A DNA stretch of 34,681 bases from Mariprofundaceae bacterium (GCA_030950905.1 JAUZQQ010000023.1:1-34681), one strand, 5' to 3'. Positions 26,593 to 34,681 are shown, counted from the stretch's first letter. A program made the numbers and translations. Notes: generated by a model not told the origin, from the sequence alone.

Positions 26593-26805
26593 TCAGGCAG
26601 CGTTAGCCGGCTTACCGTATTTCCGATAAAAACGTTCAACACGGCCTTCCGTATCGACGATTTTTTGCTTGCCCGTATAAAACGGATGACAAGCGGAGCA
26701 AATCTCCACACGGATATTGCCCGTGGTTGAACGTGTCTCGAATGTATTGCCACAAGAACATGTTACGCCCGTTGTGGTATATTCAGGATGGATGCCAGAT
26801 TTCAC
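26593..26805 (-). CDS. rpmE: 50S ribosomal protein L31 (zinc-binding type)
   Basis: The product is 70 residues from GTG 26805, with GGAG 7 bases upstream; a longer ATG reading from 26829 adds eight residues foreign to the family. The protein starts MKSGIHPEY. It keeps all four zinc-binding cysteines (C16, C18, C36, C39 in TCSCGN and [12 protein letters not shown]), so it is the C+ form. Under zinc shortage, C+ L31 is usually replaced by a cysteine-free paralogue; none is seen here. A promoter lies directly upstream, separating it from nadE. Confidence 0.96.
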   Translation of the reverse strand: MKSGIHPEYTTTGVTCSCGNTFETRSTTGNIRVEICSACHPFYTGKQKIVDTEGRVERFYRKYGKPANAA

Positions 26806-26840
26806 TTTGCAACTCCCATAGGTTTTCAAAAAGGGGGCGA

Positions 26841-26869
26841 TTTATAGCGTTTATATCAGTAACAATCAA
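26841..26869 (-). promoter_or_regulatory. Sigma-70-type promoter for rpmE
   Basis: On the minus strand, TTGATT (26869-26864) and TATAAA (26846-26841) are separated by 17 bases, matching the consensus at 4 and 5 of 6 positions. The predicted start near 26834 leaves a leader of about 30 bases before the GTG of rpmE. Confidence 0.65.
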
Positions 26870-26873
26870 GTTT

Positions 26874-28496
26874 TCATTCGATTTCTTTATAAAAACCATG
26901 GGTCATAGGGAAGCGACGTTCCTTACCAAAGGCACAGGATGTTACCTTCACCCCTGGCGGCGATTGCCTGCGTTTGAACTCCATTTGATGCAACATGCGT
27001 TCAATGCGCAGCACTTCGTTGCCATCGTGTCCTTGGCTGATCAGCTCTCTGCTGCTTTGATGCGCTTCAATAAGACCCAACAATATAGCATCAAGCTGAT
27101 CGTAAGGCGGCAGTGAATCTTCATCCCGTTGATCGGGGGCGAGCTCGGCGGAGGGCGGCTTGTCAATACTGTTTTGCGGGATGCGGCATGGGGATTGTTG
27201 CGTATTGATCCAACGGGCAAGGGCAAAAACTTGGGTTTTGTACACATCTTTCAACACCGAATATGCGCCACACATATCACCATAAAGGGTGGCATAACCC
27301 ACTGCCAATTCTGACTTGTTACCCGTAGTTAAGAGCATGCGTCCTGTTTTGTTGGAAATAGCCATCAACAACAAACCCCGTGTCCGCGCCTGAATATTTT
27401 CCTCACATACATTTCGTATACCGTTATAACCCCAAGCATCGAACAAAGGCTTTAAACTATTTTCGACACTTTGGACGCTCGTGCTTATGGGCAATAAACA
27501 ATGCGCCATTCCAAGGTTATCCGCCAGTATTTTAGCATCATCAATAGAATGATCGCTGGAAAAGCAAGAGGGTAACAATACACCCAATACCGCATCACAG
27601 CCCAAAGCATCCACCGCAATGACCGCCGTTAATGCTGAATCAATGCCACCAGACAAGCCCAAAACCACCCGCGCCCCACCATTTCTGCGCACATAATCAC
27701 GCAACCCAAGCACCAAAGCACCATGGAGTTGCGCCATTTCTTCCAAGGGTGGTGTTACGGCTTTGGGGTAAGGAAAGGGCAAGCAAAAGACCCTGTTCGC
27801 CGTTTTAAATTGCCCCAGACGCATGGCAATGCCTTGGGGGGTGGCGACATGAGAGCCACCGTCAAAAACCAGCTCGTCTTGCCCCCCCACCATGTTCAAA
27901 TAGATAATAGCAGTATTGTTTTCTTTGGCACGAAGGCATGTGAGTTGTTCGCGTGCTTTTTGCTTGCCAAGTTGAAAGGGCGATGCATGGATAGTGATCC
28001 AGCAGTCTACGGCTTCGTGCTGCATCCGTTTGGCAAAATCAGCTTGCCATAAATCTTCACAAATAGCAACGCCAACACGGGTGTTATTGAGCGTAAAATA
28101 CAAGGCTTGATGGTGATCGCCAGGGGTGAAATAACGTCGCTCATCAAACACCCCATAATTCGGCAGTTGCTGTTTGTGGTAGAAAAACAGTGGTTTGCCC
28201 TTGTGTGCTACCAACAAGCTATTGTGCATCGTGCCATGGGCTTGCGATGGGTAGCCAAACAACACGGCAATGCCATGCGAGGTTTGAATGATGCGTTCAA
28301 GCATCGTTTCAACTTTTTGCATAAATGCAGGCAGTAGCAGCAAATCTTCTGGTGGGTAAGCGGTCAAGACCAGTTCAGGAAAAACAATAAGGTCACAGTG
28401 ATCCACGATTGCTTGCTGGATCGCAGTTTCCATCATACTTGCATTGTGCGCCAACGCACCAACCCGTGGCATGCACTGTGCCAGCATTATTTTCAT
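26874..28496 (-). CDS. nadE: Glutamine-dependent NAD+ synthetase
   Basis: The product is 540 residues from ATG 28496, with GGAG 5 bases upstream; a longer reading to 28616 runs into the porin terminator and is rejected. The N-terminal nitrilase-type glutaminase domain (1-250) has its triad visible: E41 (FPELVLTAYPPEDL), K108 (YHKQQLPNYGVFDE) and C146 (VAICEDLW). The C-terminal synthetase domain holds the PP-loop LGLSGGIDSA near 280 and TGNKSELAVGY. The enzyme takes ammonia from glutamine to amidate deamido-NAD in the last step of NAD synthesis. It stands alone, between the porin terminator and the rpmE promoter. Confidence 0.96.
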   Translation of the reverse strand: MKIMLAQCMPRVGALAHNASMMETAIQQAIVDHCDLIVFPELVLTAYPPEDLLLLPAFMQKVETMLERIIQTSHGIAVLFGYPSQAHGTMHNSLLVAHKGKPLFFYHKQQLPNYGVFDERRYFTPGDHHQALYFTLNNTRVGVAICEDLWQADFAKRMQHEAVDCWITIHASPFQLGKQKAREQLTCLRAKENNTAIIYLNMVGGQDELVFDGGSHVATPQGIAMRLGQFKTANRVFCLPFPYPKAVTPPLEEMAQLHGALVLGLRDYVRRNGGARVVLGLSGGIDSALTAVIAVDALGCDAVLGVLLPSCFSSDHSIDDAKILADNLGMAHCLLPISTSVQSVENSLKPLFDAWGYNGIRNVCEENIQARTRGLLLMAISNKTGRMLLTTGNKSELAVGYATLYGDMCGAYSVLKDVYKTQVFALARWINTQQSPCRIPQNSIDKPPSAELAPDQRDEDSLPPYDQLDAILLGLIEAHQSSRELISQGHDGNEVLRIERMLHQMEFKRRQSPPGVKVTSCAFGKERRFPMTHGFYKEIE

Positions 28497-28600
28497 GGTT
28501 ACTCCAATTAAAGCGCACCACATCCCACAAAAACGTAGGAAGCAAGCGATAATAATAGGGTAAACTGTATGGTGTAAATCTTTTGGATTCAAGAACCAAT

Positions 28601-28627
28601 AAAAAAGACCCCGCATAAAGCGAGGCC
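28601..28627 (-). terminator. Intrinsic terminator after the porin gene
   Basis: On the minus strand, GGCCTCGC (28627-28620) pairs with GCGGGGTC (28614-28607) as an 8-bp stem with two G-U pairs and a 5-base loop, followed by six T. It lies about 30 bases after the porin stop. The pairing is poorer on the plus strand, so the direction is clear. Confidence 0.8.
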
Positions 28628-28658
28628 TTTCTTATTTAAAACCGTATTTAAACGAGGT

Positions 28659-29753
28659 TTAAAATGATACCCGAGAATACAAACCATAACGGCGTGTGCG
28701 CTTGGTATCACCTGCTACATTACCATTATTGCTGACCTTGTGATCATCAAATGCTAAGGAAAAACGAACGTTTTTACGTGGTGAATATTGAACGCCCGCA
28801 ACATAACGTGTACCTTTGAATGGATTCACAGTATTAACTTTATCTTTTTGCGACTCAATACGTCCAAATGCGCCAAAACCACCACCAAAGTTAGCCCAGC
28901 CCCACAACACCGTAACGTCTTCTTTCTTGGTTGTGATTTGTGTTATATTGCTTTTTTGGGTATTTAAAATGTAGTTTGCACCAACGCGGTAATCATGGCC
29001 TGTACCATAGGTCACCATCAATTGGTTCAAAGTTTTTAACGTGCCCGCGCTGGTTGATGTTTTTGTACCCATGAAACCATGGCGGTATTGCAAATCAATG
29101 GTCAAGCCTTTGACAGGGTAAATACCAAAGCGAAGGTTGTAGTCTGTGCCTGTGCCTGCTGTTTTGTTGTTGGTTTGTGTGCCATAACCTTCACCATTGG
29201 TCGCTGTTACCCAATAACCAAACAAGCCATCGGCCAGCTTGCCTTTTAAGCCAATGCCCAAGTCAGAAGACGCATCATACTTGTATTGATCAATAGCAAC
29301 CTTGGACACATAACGGTATTTCCATAAACCTTGCTCATAATCAATCCAAGGCGTATGTGAAAGACCCAAACGAAGCACCGCCGCTTTGCCTGCTAACTTA
29401 CCTTCAACATAAGCGTATTTTAGAAACACGTTGCTGCCTTTGTTTTTTTTGCTTAGTACGCCAGCAGTACGCTTTGTTTCACTATTTACATCAGAAGTAA
29501 AACGCATCATCCAATTGCTATCAAAATAATAACGTGCTTCAAGGTAGGCGCGATCAACAGCCATGCCACGGGTACGGGTGCTTTGCACGCCGTTTTTTTC
29601 AACTTTATAATCGGTCATGTTCAAATAGAACTTGGCACCAATTTTTAATTTGCTGTCGCCTTTTTCTGCTACGACCACACCCGCAAACGCAGGTACAGAT
29701 GCAGAAGCAATCATCGCAAGCGCAGCGGCTTGCGCAATATGCTTAATTTTCAT
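28659..29753 (-). CDS. Outer-membrane porin, probably phosphate-selective (OprO/OprP-like)
   Basis: The product is 364 residues from ATG 29753, with GGAGG 4 bases upstream; a longer ORF from 29834 would add 27 residues that cross the Pho box. A classical signal peptide ends near residue 24 (VPAFA then GVVV). The mature part alternates in short beta strands typical of a 16-strand barrel, with many aromatic girdle residues. It ends in RVSF, the usual terminal phenylalanine for BAM assembly. The segment KLKIGAKFYLNMTDY and RAYLEARYYFDSNW resemble the Porin_O_P family. The Pho box and divergent phoB gene support phosphate selectivity, but the specificity is an inference. It ends at its own terminator. 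Confidence 0.8.
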   Translation of the reverse strand: MKIKHIAQAAALAMIASASVPAFAGVVVAEKGDSKLKIGAKFYLNMTDYKVEKNGVQSTRTRGMAVDRAYLEARYYFDSNWMMRFTSDVNSETKRTAGVLSKKNKGSNVFLKYAYVEGKLAGKAAVLRLGLSHTPWIDYEQGLWKYRYVSKVAIDQYKYDASSDLGIGLKGKLADGLFGYWVTATNGEGYGTQTNNKTAGTGTDYNLRFGIYPVKGLTIDLQYRHGFMGTKTSTSAGTLKTLNQLMVTYGTGHDYRVGANYILNTQKSNITQITTKKEDVTVLWGWANFGGGFGAFGRIESQKDKVNTVNPFKGTRYVAGVQYSPRKNVRFSLAFDDHKVSNNGNVAGDTKRTRRYGLYSRVSF

Positions 29754-29800
29754 GGTTCCTCCAAAGGAATTTAATATCAGCCGCAACCTAGGCGTAGATT

Positions 29801-29818
29801 GTGTCATGAATATGTCAC
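29801..29818 (+). promoter_or_regulatory. Pho box in the porin-phoB divergent region
   Basis: GTGTCAT, a 4-base AT-rich gap, then ATGTCAC form two direct repeats with an 11-bp period, as in the PhoB consensus (CTGTCAT repeats). A -10-like TAGCAT starts at 29829, ten bases downstream, which is the usual geometry for PhoB activation of the plus-strand gene. It suggests self-activation of phoB and perhaps control of the porin. Confidence 0.7.
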
Positions 29819-29871
29819 CTTTTACGCTTAGCATGTCTCCAGTTTTTACGCATGTTTTGAAGGATGATCAC

Positions 29872-30576
29872 ATGGCCAAAGCTTCTGTATTGATAGTTGA
29901 AGACGACCCTGCAATCGCACGCTTGATCGACTTGCATTTAAGCCATGCCGGTTACAAGACTGATTGTTGTGACAATGGGCGGCATGCGGCAGACCGCTTG
30001 ATGGCAGAAAATTACCAACTGCTGGTGCTCGATCGAATGATTCCTGGGATGGCAGGCTTAGAATTAACCCGTTGGTTGCGCAAACAAGAAAAAACCCGCC
30101 ACTTGCCCATCTTAATGATTACCGCATTAAGCATGCCAGAAGAGCGGGTGCGCGGTTTAAATGAAGGTGTCGATGATTACCTCGGCAAACCTTTTGAGCC
30201 AGAAGAAATGATTGCCCGTGTCAAAGCCTTACTGCGGCGCAGGCACGATGCTGCTGCCAAAGATGATGTCTCTACAGGGCCTATTTATTTGAACACAGAT
30301 GCACTGAATGCTAAAGTTGGCGGCAAAATCATTGATCTTCGCCCTTTGGAATTTAAATTGTTGCAAATACTGATGAAAAAACCTGAAAAGGTGCGCACCC
30401 GAGATTACCTGCTTGACCATGTGTGGGGCGTTAATGCTTTTGTTGAAGAACGTACCGTGGATGTCACCATCAAACGTCTGCGCAAAGCCTTGAACAAACA
30501 TGGTATGGGTGATTATATCCGCACAGTTCGTGGTGCAGGCTACTGCTACACACTCAAACAGCCTGATGAGTCATAG
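29872..30576 (+). CDS. phoB: PhoB-like response regulator
   Basis: The product is 234 residues from ATG 29872, with AAGGA 7 bases upstream. The receiver domain (1-120) has the acidic pocket E10-D11-D12, phospho-acceptor D54 (LVLDRMIPG), T84 and K106. The OmpR/PhoB winged-helix domain (about 140-230) includes LRPLEFKLLQIL, the recognition helix around VEERTVDVTIKRLRKAL, and the wing TVRGAGYCY. The Pho box upstream, the divergent porin and the histidine-kinase gene 20 bases downstream support a phosphate-starvation regulator rather than another OmpR-class member. Confidence 0.9.
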   Translation: MAKASVLIVEDDPAIARLIDLHLSHAGYKTDCCDNGRHAADRLMAENYQLLVLDRMIPGMAGLELTRWLRKQEKTRHLPILMITALSMPEERVRGLNEGVDDYLGKPFEPEEMIARVKALLRRRHDAAAKDDVSTGPIYLNTDALNAKVGGKIIDLRPLEFKLLQILMKKPEKVRTRDYLLDHVWGVNAFVEERTVDVTIKRLRKALNKHGMGDYIRTVRGAGYCYTLKQPDES

Positions 30577-30596
30577 CTTGATGGGCTACAGCCGCC

Positions 30597-31736
30597 TTGA
30601 TTGAACATGTTTGGGTTGGTGCTTTACTTGTCGCCTTGTTGTTCTGGTATGGGTTACGCTTGCACCGATTGATTAATGAACAAAAAAGACAGCTTACCCG
30701 TATGCAACAAAAGCTGGAACAGTCTGAGCAACGTGTAACACGGCGAGGCAAACGCTTGGACTTGTTGCTGGAGACCATGAACGAGGCTGTTTTACGCTTG
30801 AATATGGATGGGCAAGTTAAAAGCATCAATCCCAGGGCGCAAGATATTTTTCGCCTTTCTAAGAATCCACCATTACCGCAACCCTTGGCAACATTGTACC
30901 GTGACCCTGATTGGCTGGCGTATTTCACAGAGGCAATGCATGCACTTCCTGCACGAAGCCTGTTGCCAAAGCTCTATATTCATGATCGGGTACTTAAACC
31001 CAAATTGACATTGCTGGGGAAAAACCAAGCGTTGCTTATTTGTATGGATGTAACGCAAGAATACCAATTGCAACAACAACGAAGCGTTTTTTTAAGCAAT
31101 TTGATGCATGACCTAAAAACACCACTCACTTCATTGTTGGGTTATGCCCGCAGTATGCAAACATTTTCTTCAAACAAAGCCTTGCGAAAAGAAGCCACAG
31201 CGGTGATTGTCAACGAAGCGCGTCACGTTAATGGCTTGCTTGATGCACTGCTGTGTGTTGACCAGATTGAACATGGTAAACCCTTGGCGGGGCAATGTGA
31301 TTTAACACAAGTTTTAACACAGGTCTGGGGCAAACTTGATGTCACCCTGCGACAAAAAGAGATCACATTAAAGGTGCAACCAGACGTTGATAAAGCGATG
31401 GTGCCAATGCATGAAATTGATTGCCTACGGGTGATCAGCAATGTAGCCAGCAATGCTGTTCATTACAGCAATGAAAAAAGCATCATCCATTGTTGCTTGC
31501 GCATGGAAAACAAAACCCCTGTGGTCGTAGTCTGTGATCAAGGGGTAGGCATCAGTGATCATGATTTGCCCCATATTACCGAACGATTCTACCGTGGCGA
31601 TGCAACACGTGCACGCGGCGGTCATGGTTTAGGGTTGGCTATTGTGCATGAAACGCTTAAACGCGATGGCGGCAGTGTAAGCTTTGAACACAATCAACCG
31701 AAGGGCTTGTGTGTCACCATGTGTTTTCCGTATTGA
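30597..31736 (+). CDS. phoR: PhoR-like sensor histidine kinase
   Basis: The product is 379 residues. One N-terminal membrane span (about 5-21) and a short coiled coil are followed by a PAS-like domain (about 55-155). The dimerisation box holds H171 (LMHDLKTPLTSLLGY). The ATPase domain shows the N box (VISNVASNAVHYS), G1 (VCDQGVGISD), F box (ITERFYRGD) and G2 (RGGHGLGLAIV). There is no periplasmic sensor, as in PhoR, which senses through the PstSCAB-PhoU complex. The start is TTG 30597, the only usable start after an upstream in-frame stop, with a poor ribosome site, so translation is probably coupled to phoB. No pst or phoU gene is in the window. Confidence 0.88.
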   Translation: MIEHVWVGALLVALLFWYGLRLHRLINEQKRQLTRMQQKLEQSEQRVTRRGKRLDLLLETMNEAVLRLNMDGQVKSINPRAQDIFRLSKNPPLPQPLATLYRDPDWLAYFTEAMHALPARSLLPKLYIHDRVLKPKLTLLGKNQALLICMDVTQEYQLQQQRSVFLSNLMHDLKTPLTSLLGYARSMQTFSSNKALRKEATAVIVNEARHVNGLLDALLCVDQIEHGKPLAGQCDLTQVLTQVWGKLDVTLRQKEITLKVQPDVDKAMVPMHEIDCLRVISNVASNAVHYSNEKSIIHCCLRMENKTPVVVVCDQGVGISDHDLPHITERFYRGDATRARGGHGLGLAIVHETLKRDGGSVSFEHNQPKGLCVTMCFPY

Positions 31737-31805
31737 CGGATGGCATGGGCTTTAGCAGTGTGGCGTGATGATTGTAATTATTGTTGCGCTGGTGCTTGGT
31801 CACTG

Positions 31806-32516
31806 ATGAAACGCATGACGTTCATCCATATTGTATTATGGCTGCTATTGATGGCCATAACAACAGCAGGCTGTGCTGATGAAATTGGCTTGCGTATTCA
31901 TGGTTTGGTGTTGGATCCTGTGATGCAGGATCTGGGGGACGTCAAAGAAGGTAAGCATGTGTTTGCGACGCTATTGATTCGCAACAACACGCAAGAAGTT
32001 GCTCAAATTATTGATGTTATCGCCTCCTGTGGTTGCACCGAAGCCACGCCCGATCAAACGATTCTTGCTGCTGGGGAATTTACAGTATTAAATATTGATA
32101 TTGATACCACGGGGAAAACAGGACGGGTGAAAAAGAATGTAGTGGTTACTGACCAGGCAGGGCGGCAATCGACTGCGTGGATGACATTAACCGTGCTTGC
32201 TGCTGATCCACACACCCAACTTCCTGATCATGGTATTTTTGATGGCGCATGCGCACGTTGCCATGTTATGCCTGCGCAAGGCAAGGTATTGGGCAAAGAA
32301 ATTTTCGCGGCTGTGTGCGCCATGTGCCACGGTGCTAAGGCACAAGGTGCTTATGCCCCCAAGCTTACAGGTTTTGACGATGTTGATACATTGAAAACCA
32401 TTGTTTCTGAAGGTTTAGATCCACGTCATATGCCTGGTTTTGCAAAAAAAAATGGTGGGCCTTTGACACCAAAACAAATTCATGCCTTGGTCAAATGGTT
32501 GATGTCGCTGGACTAG
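31806..32516 (+). CDS. DUF1573-cytochrome c fusion lipoprotein
   Basis: The product is 236 residues from ATG 31806; an earlier in-frame ATG at 31740 adds a Cys/Trp-rich segment that breaks the signal peptide pattern. A lipoprotein signal ends at C23 (TTAGC). A DUF1573 domain (about 38-135) follows, with the hallmark SCGCTEA. The last 85 residues hold two haem sites, CARCH (C149-H153) and CAMCH (C171-H175). A probable axial methionine lies in HMPGFAKK. The second site and the C-terminal helix fit a class I cytochrome c; the first may bind another haem or be a lone motif. The protein is predicted to be membrane-anchored and periplasmic. It lies between phoR and rpe-petAB, so a role in electron transfer is likely, but its partner is unknown. 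Confidence 0.82.
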   Translation: MKRMTFIHIVLWLLLMAITTAGCADEIGLRIHGLVLDPVMQDLGDVKEGKHVFATLLIRNNTQEVAQIIDVIASCGCTEATPDQTILAAGEFTVLNIDIDTTGKTGRVKKNVVVTDQAGRQSTAWMTLTVLAADPHTQLPDHGIFDGACARCHVMPAQGKVLGKEIFAAVCAMCHGAKAQGAYAPKLTGFDDVDTLKTIVSEGLDPRHMPGFAKKNGGPLTPKQIHALVKWLMSLD

Positions 32517-32545
32517 CTGGTCTTTTTTGGCTATAAATCGCACCT

Positions 32546-33211
32546 ATGAAAGAAATAATTATTGCACCATCAATTTTGTCGGCAGACTTTTCCAATTTGG
32601 AAAAAGAAATTCGCGCCATTGATGAAGGCGGTTGCGACTGGATTCATGTGGATGTTATGGACGGTCAATTTGTACCGCCAATCACCATTGGCGATAACAT
32701 CGTGAAAGCCATTCGTCCGCATACATCTAAAATTATGGATGTTCACCTTATGGTGATGAATCCTGATCGCCAAATCGAAGCGTTTGCCAAGGCTGGCGCA
32801 GATATTATCACGGTACACCAAGAGGCTTGCATTCATTTAGAACGCACCTTGCAGGTGATTCGTGATGCTGGCTGCAAAGCGGGGGTTAGTTTAAACCCTG
32901 CGACACCTGTATCAACACTGGTTAATGTCATGCATTGCGTAGATTTGGTGCTGTTGATGAGTGTCAATCCAGGTTATGGTGGCCAGTCTTATATTCATGC
33001 CGTAACAGATAAAATCACTGAAGCTCGCCGCATGCTCGATGACGCGGCTAGCCATGCGTGGTTGGAAGTAGATGGCGGTGTGAATACTGGTACGATCGCT
33101 GAAGTGATTGGTGCTGGCGCAAACGCCGTGGTTGCAGGATCAGCCGTATACAATAAACCTGATTATGCTGCTGCAATGGCCGAGTTAAGGGCGTTGGCAG
33201 CGAATTCTTAG
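32546..33211 (+). CDS. rpe: Ribulose-phosphate 3-epimerase
   Basis: The product is 221 residues, a complete TIM barrel. It interconverts ribulose 5-phosphate and xylulose 5-phosphate in the pentose-phosphate and Calvin cycles. Family motifs are intact: APSILSADFSNLEKE, WIHVDVMDGQFVP (catalytic Asp and metal His), DVHLMVMNP, MSVNPGYGGQ and LEVDGGVN with the second catalytic Asp. The gene lies 30 bases after the cytochrome gene and 62 bases before petA. It is no evidence of autotrophy by itself. Confidence 0.96.
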   Translation: MKEIIIAPSILSADFSNLEKEIRAIDEGGCDWIHVDVMDGQFVPPITIGDNIVKAIRPHTSKIMDVHLMVMNPDRQIEAFAKAGADIITVHQEACIHLERTLQVIRDAGCKAGVSLNPATPVSTLVNVMHCVDLVLLMSVNPGYGGQSYIHAVTDKITEARRMLDDAASHAWLEVDGGVNTGTIAEVIGAGANAVVAGSAVYNKPDYAAAMAELRALAANS

Positions 33212-33273
33212 TCTGGGTTATCGTAGGTTGTTTGAATCGTTGTATTTTTTAAAACGTAAAAGGAGGGGATACT

Positions 33274-33870
33274 ATGTCTGATCAAGTCGATCAATCGCGG
33301 CGCAATATGTTGTTTATTGCCGCAGGCGGACTTGGAGCTGTTGCCGTGGCTGCAACGGCCATTCCGTTTGTTGGCAGCATGTTTCCAGCAGCAGATACAT
33401 TGGCTGCATCAAAAACAGAGTTTGATGTGGCCACAGTAGAAGAGGGGCAAGTGGTGGTTATTCAGTGGCAAGGCAAGCCCGTGTTTATAACCCATCGCAA
33501 CCAAGCATTGCTTGCGCAATTGGACGGGCATGACGATCTTCTTAAAGATCCAGAGTCCAAGGCCATTGAAGAAGTAAGTGCAACGTGGTTAAACGACAAA
33601 AACCGCAAGTACCGCTCAATAAAACCAGAATACTTGATTGTTGTTGCCAGTTGCACACATTTGGGTTGCATTCCTTTGTACAAACCCAGTAAAGGGCGCG
33701 AAGAATGGGGGAATTCTGTACCAGAGGATTGGGTAGGTGGTTGGCATTGTCCATGCCATGGTTCCTTGTATGACCTTTCGGCTCGTGTGATCAAAGGCTC
33801 ACCTGCGCCACATAATCTTCATTTGATGCCTTACAAGTACAAAACTGATACCACTGTGGTCATCGGTTAG
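33274..33870 (+). CDS. petA: Ubiquinol-cytochrome c reductase Rieske iron-sulfur subunit
   Basis: The product is 198 residues, with AGGAGGGG before the ATG. A twin-arginine-like N-terminus (QSRRNMLFIAAGG) leads into a single membrane anchor (about 13-33), followed by the periplasmic Rieske domain. The 2Fe-2S ligands are C127 and H129 in SCTHLGC and C159 and H162 in CPCHGS; C132 and C161 form the stabilising disulfide. It passes electrons from quinol to cytochrome c1 in complex III. The gene starts a petA-petB unit, 21 bases before petB. Confidence 0.96.
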   Translation: MSDQVDQSRRNMLFIAAGGLGAVAVAATAIPFVGSMFPAADTLAASKTEFDVATVEEGQVVVIQWQGKPVFITHRNQALLAQLDGHDDLLKDPESKAIEEVSATWLNDKNRKYRSIKPEYLIVVASCTHLGCIPLYKPSKGREEWGNSVPEDWVGGWHCPCHGSLYDLSARVIKGSPAPHNLHLMPYKYKTDTTVVIG

Positions 33871-33891
33871 GTTACGGGGGAGAACAAAAAC

Positions 33892-34681
33892 GTGTTAAAT
33901 GCAATTATGAAAACAAAAATATTCGCTTGGGTCGATGAACGAACAGGGGCTGATGCAATCATCAAGTCTCAAATGACTGAATACCCAGTACCTAAAAATT
34001 TGAATTATATGTGGAACTTTGGTTCCTTGGCTTTGTTGGTTCTGGTGATCCAGATCCTGACAGGTATTTTTCTGGCGATGTACTACAAACCGAGTGCAGC
34101 GTTAACTGCTGGTGGTTACAGTGTCGCTTTTGATTCGGTTGAACGAATCATGCGTGATGTCAACTTTGGTTGGTTGATTCGTTATATGCATGCTGTGGGT
34201 GCTTCCGCATTTTTCTTTGTGGTGTATTTGCACATGGGTCGTGGATTGTATTATGGTTCTTACAAAGGGCCTCGCGAACTGTTGTGGATTATTGGTGTGG
34301 TTATTTTATTGATCATGCAAGGCTCTGCATTCTTCGGTTATTTGTTACCTTGGGGACAGATGTCTTTCTGGGGCGCAACAGTGATCACCAATCTGTTTGG
34401 TGCGATACCTGTAATCGGCGTCTATGTACAAGAAGCACTGCGCGGTGGATTTGCTGTGGGTGATCCTACGTTGAACCGATTCTTCTCATTGCATTATCTG
34501 TTTCCATTGCTGCTGGCAGGTATTGTAGGGGGGCATGTTCATGCGTTGCATGTGGTGCATTCAAACAACCCTGAAGGTATTGATGTAAAAACTGCCGAAG
34601 AAAAAATTAACTTTCATCCGTATTACACCACCAAAGATGCGTTCGGTGTTGGTGTGTTCTTGTTGATTTATTGCTACATCG
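33892..34681 (+). CDS. petB: Cytochrome b subunit of the bc1 complex, 3' truncated by window
   Basis: An open frame begins at GTG 33892 ([17 protein letters not shown]), nine bases after GGGGGAG, and continues without a stop to the last base, about 263 codons. A second in-frame ATG at 33907 lacks a ribosome site at the right distance. The haem b ligands are in place: H100 and H114 in one helix (RYMHAVGAS to YLHMGRG) and H201 and H215 in another (HYLFP to GGHVHALH), each pair 14 residues apart. [14 protein letters not shown], the helix C / cd1 Qo-site region, is also present. The PEWY motif and the C-terminal helices lie beyond the edge. With petA upstream, this is complex III; cytochrome c1 would be expected next. 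Confidence 0.95.
   Translation, partial: MLNAIMKTKIFAWVDERTGADAIIKSQMTEYPVPKNLNYMWNFGSLALLVLVIQILTGIFLAMYYKPSAALTAGGYSVAFDSVERIMRDVNFGWLIRYMHAVGASAFFFVVYLHMGRGLYYGSYKGPRELLWIIGVVILLIMQGSAFFGYLLPWGQMSFWGATVITNLFGAIPVIGVYVQEALRGGFAVGDPTLNRFFSLHYLFPLLLAGIVGGHVHALHVVHSNNPEGIDVKTAEEKINFHPYYTTKDAFGVGVFLLIYCYI

Noticed and set aside
28497-28616. 40-residue N-terminal extension of NadE
   Set aside because: It would start inside the porin terminator and lacks a ribosome site, while ATG 28496 has GGAG at 5 bases and gives the family's normal N-terminus.
29754-29834. 27-residue extension of the porin upstream of the signal peptide
   Set aside because: It crosses the Pho box and places the signal peptide internally. 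ATG 29753 has GGAGG at 4 bases and a classical signal sequence.
32507-32540. Hairpin GACTAGCTGGTC with T-run after the cytochrome gene
   Set aside because: The two halves pair only without a loop, so a stable terminator hairpin cannot form, although the T-run is suggestive.
34170-34463. 97-codon ORF inside petB
   Set aside because: It is a shifted-frame shadow of cytochrome b, whose own frame is open from 33892 to the window edge and carries all expected haem ligands.

Overview
The window looks like the chromosome of a free-living, respiring Gram-negative proteobacterium. It carries an outer-membrane porin with a signal peptide, two lipoproteins, MurJ, the MreBCD/PBP2/RodA elongasome, a PhoB-type regulator with a Pho box, a Fur box, and a cytochrome bc1 operon. 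Base composition leans slightly to AT. Gene content (an FTR1-type iron permease, a periplasmic DUF1573-cytochrome c fusion, a bc1 complex) and the protein sequences would fit Zetaproteobacteria or a neighbouring lineage. That placement is an inference from gene content and could be wrong.

Layout. (a) 1-8259, minus strand: the start of an Rpn/PD-(D/E)XK nuclease gene running off the left edge, then an operon of a YqiJ/NfeD-like membrane OB-fold protein, a YqiK-type flotillin and a 1757-residue AAA+ ATPase of the DUF3686 'DNA repair ATPase' family. This is the most system-like and least understood part of the window. (b) 8349-13582, minus strand: SPOR-domain protein, argS, OmpA-type lipoprotein, murJ. 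(c) 13669-25785, plus strand: rpsU-yqeY-dnaG-rpoD (macromolecular synthesis genes) running almost without gaps into mreB-mreC-mreD-mrdA-rodA, then a Fur-boxed fur-FTR1 pair and prfB with its programmed frameshift. (d) 25881-29753, minus strand: rpmA, rplU, a 23-codon small ORF, rpmE, nadE, and a porin. (e) 29872-34681, plus strand: phoB-phoR divergent from the porin across a Pho box, a DUF1573-cytochrome c lipoprotein, rpe, petA and the first two thirds of petB, which is cut by the right edge.

How it works together. Region (c) links translation, replication priming, the housekeeping sigma factor and cell-wall elongation in one co-directional block with four-base stop/start overlaps (dnaG/rpoD, mreD/mrdA, mrdA/rodA, fur/FTR1). 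Regions (d) and (e) hold a phosphate-responsive unit (porin, Pho box, PhoBR) next to electron-transport genes. No rRNA, tRNA, CRISPR array, intact insertion sequence or prophage was recognised, and no gene-free stretch exceeds 300 bases.

An unexpected pattern is a 22-bp near-palindrome present three times (7590, 12009, 25783). Each copy overlaps the stop codon of an unrelated gene, and one copy differs from the others by a compensated base-pair change in the stem.
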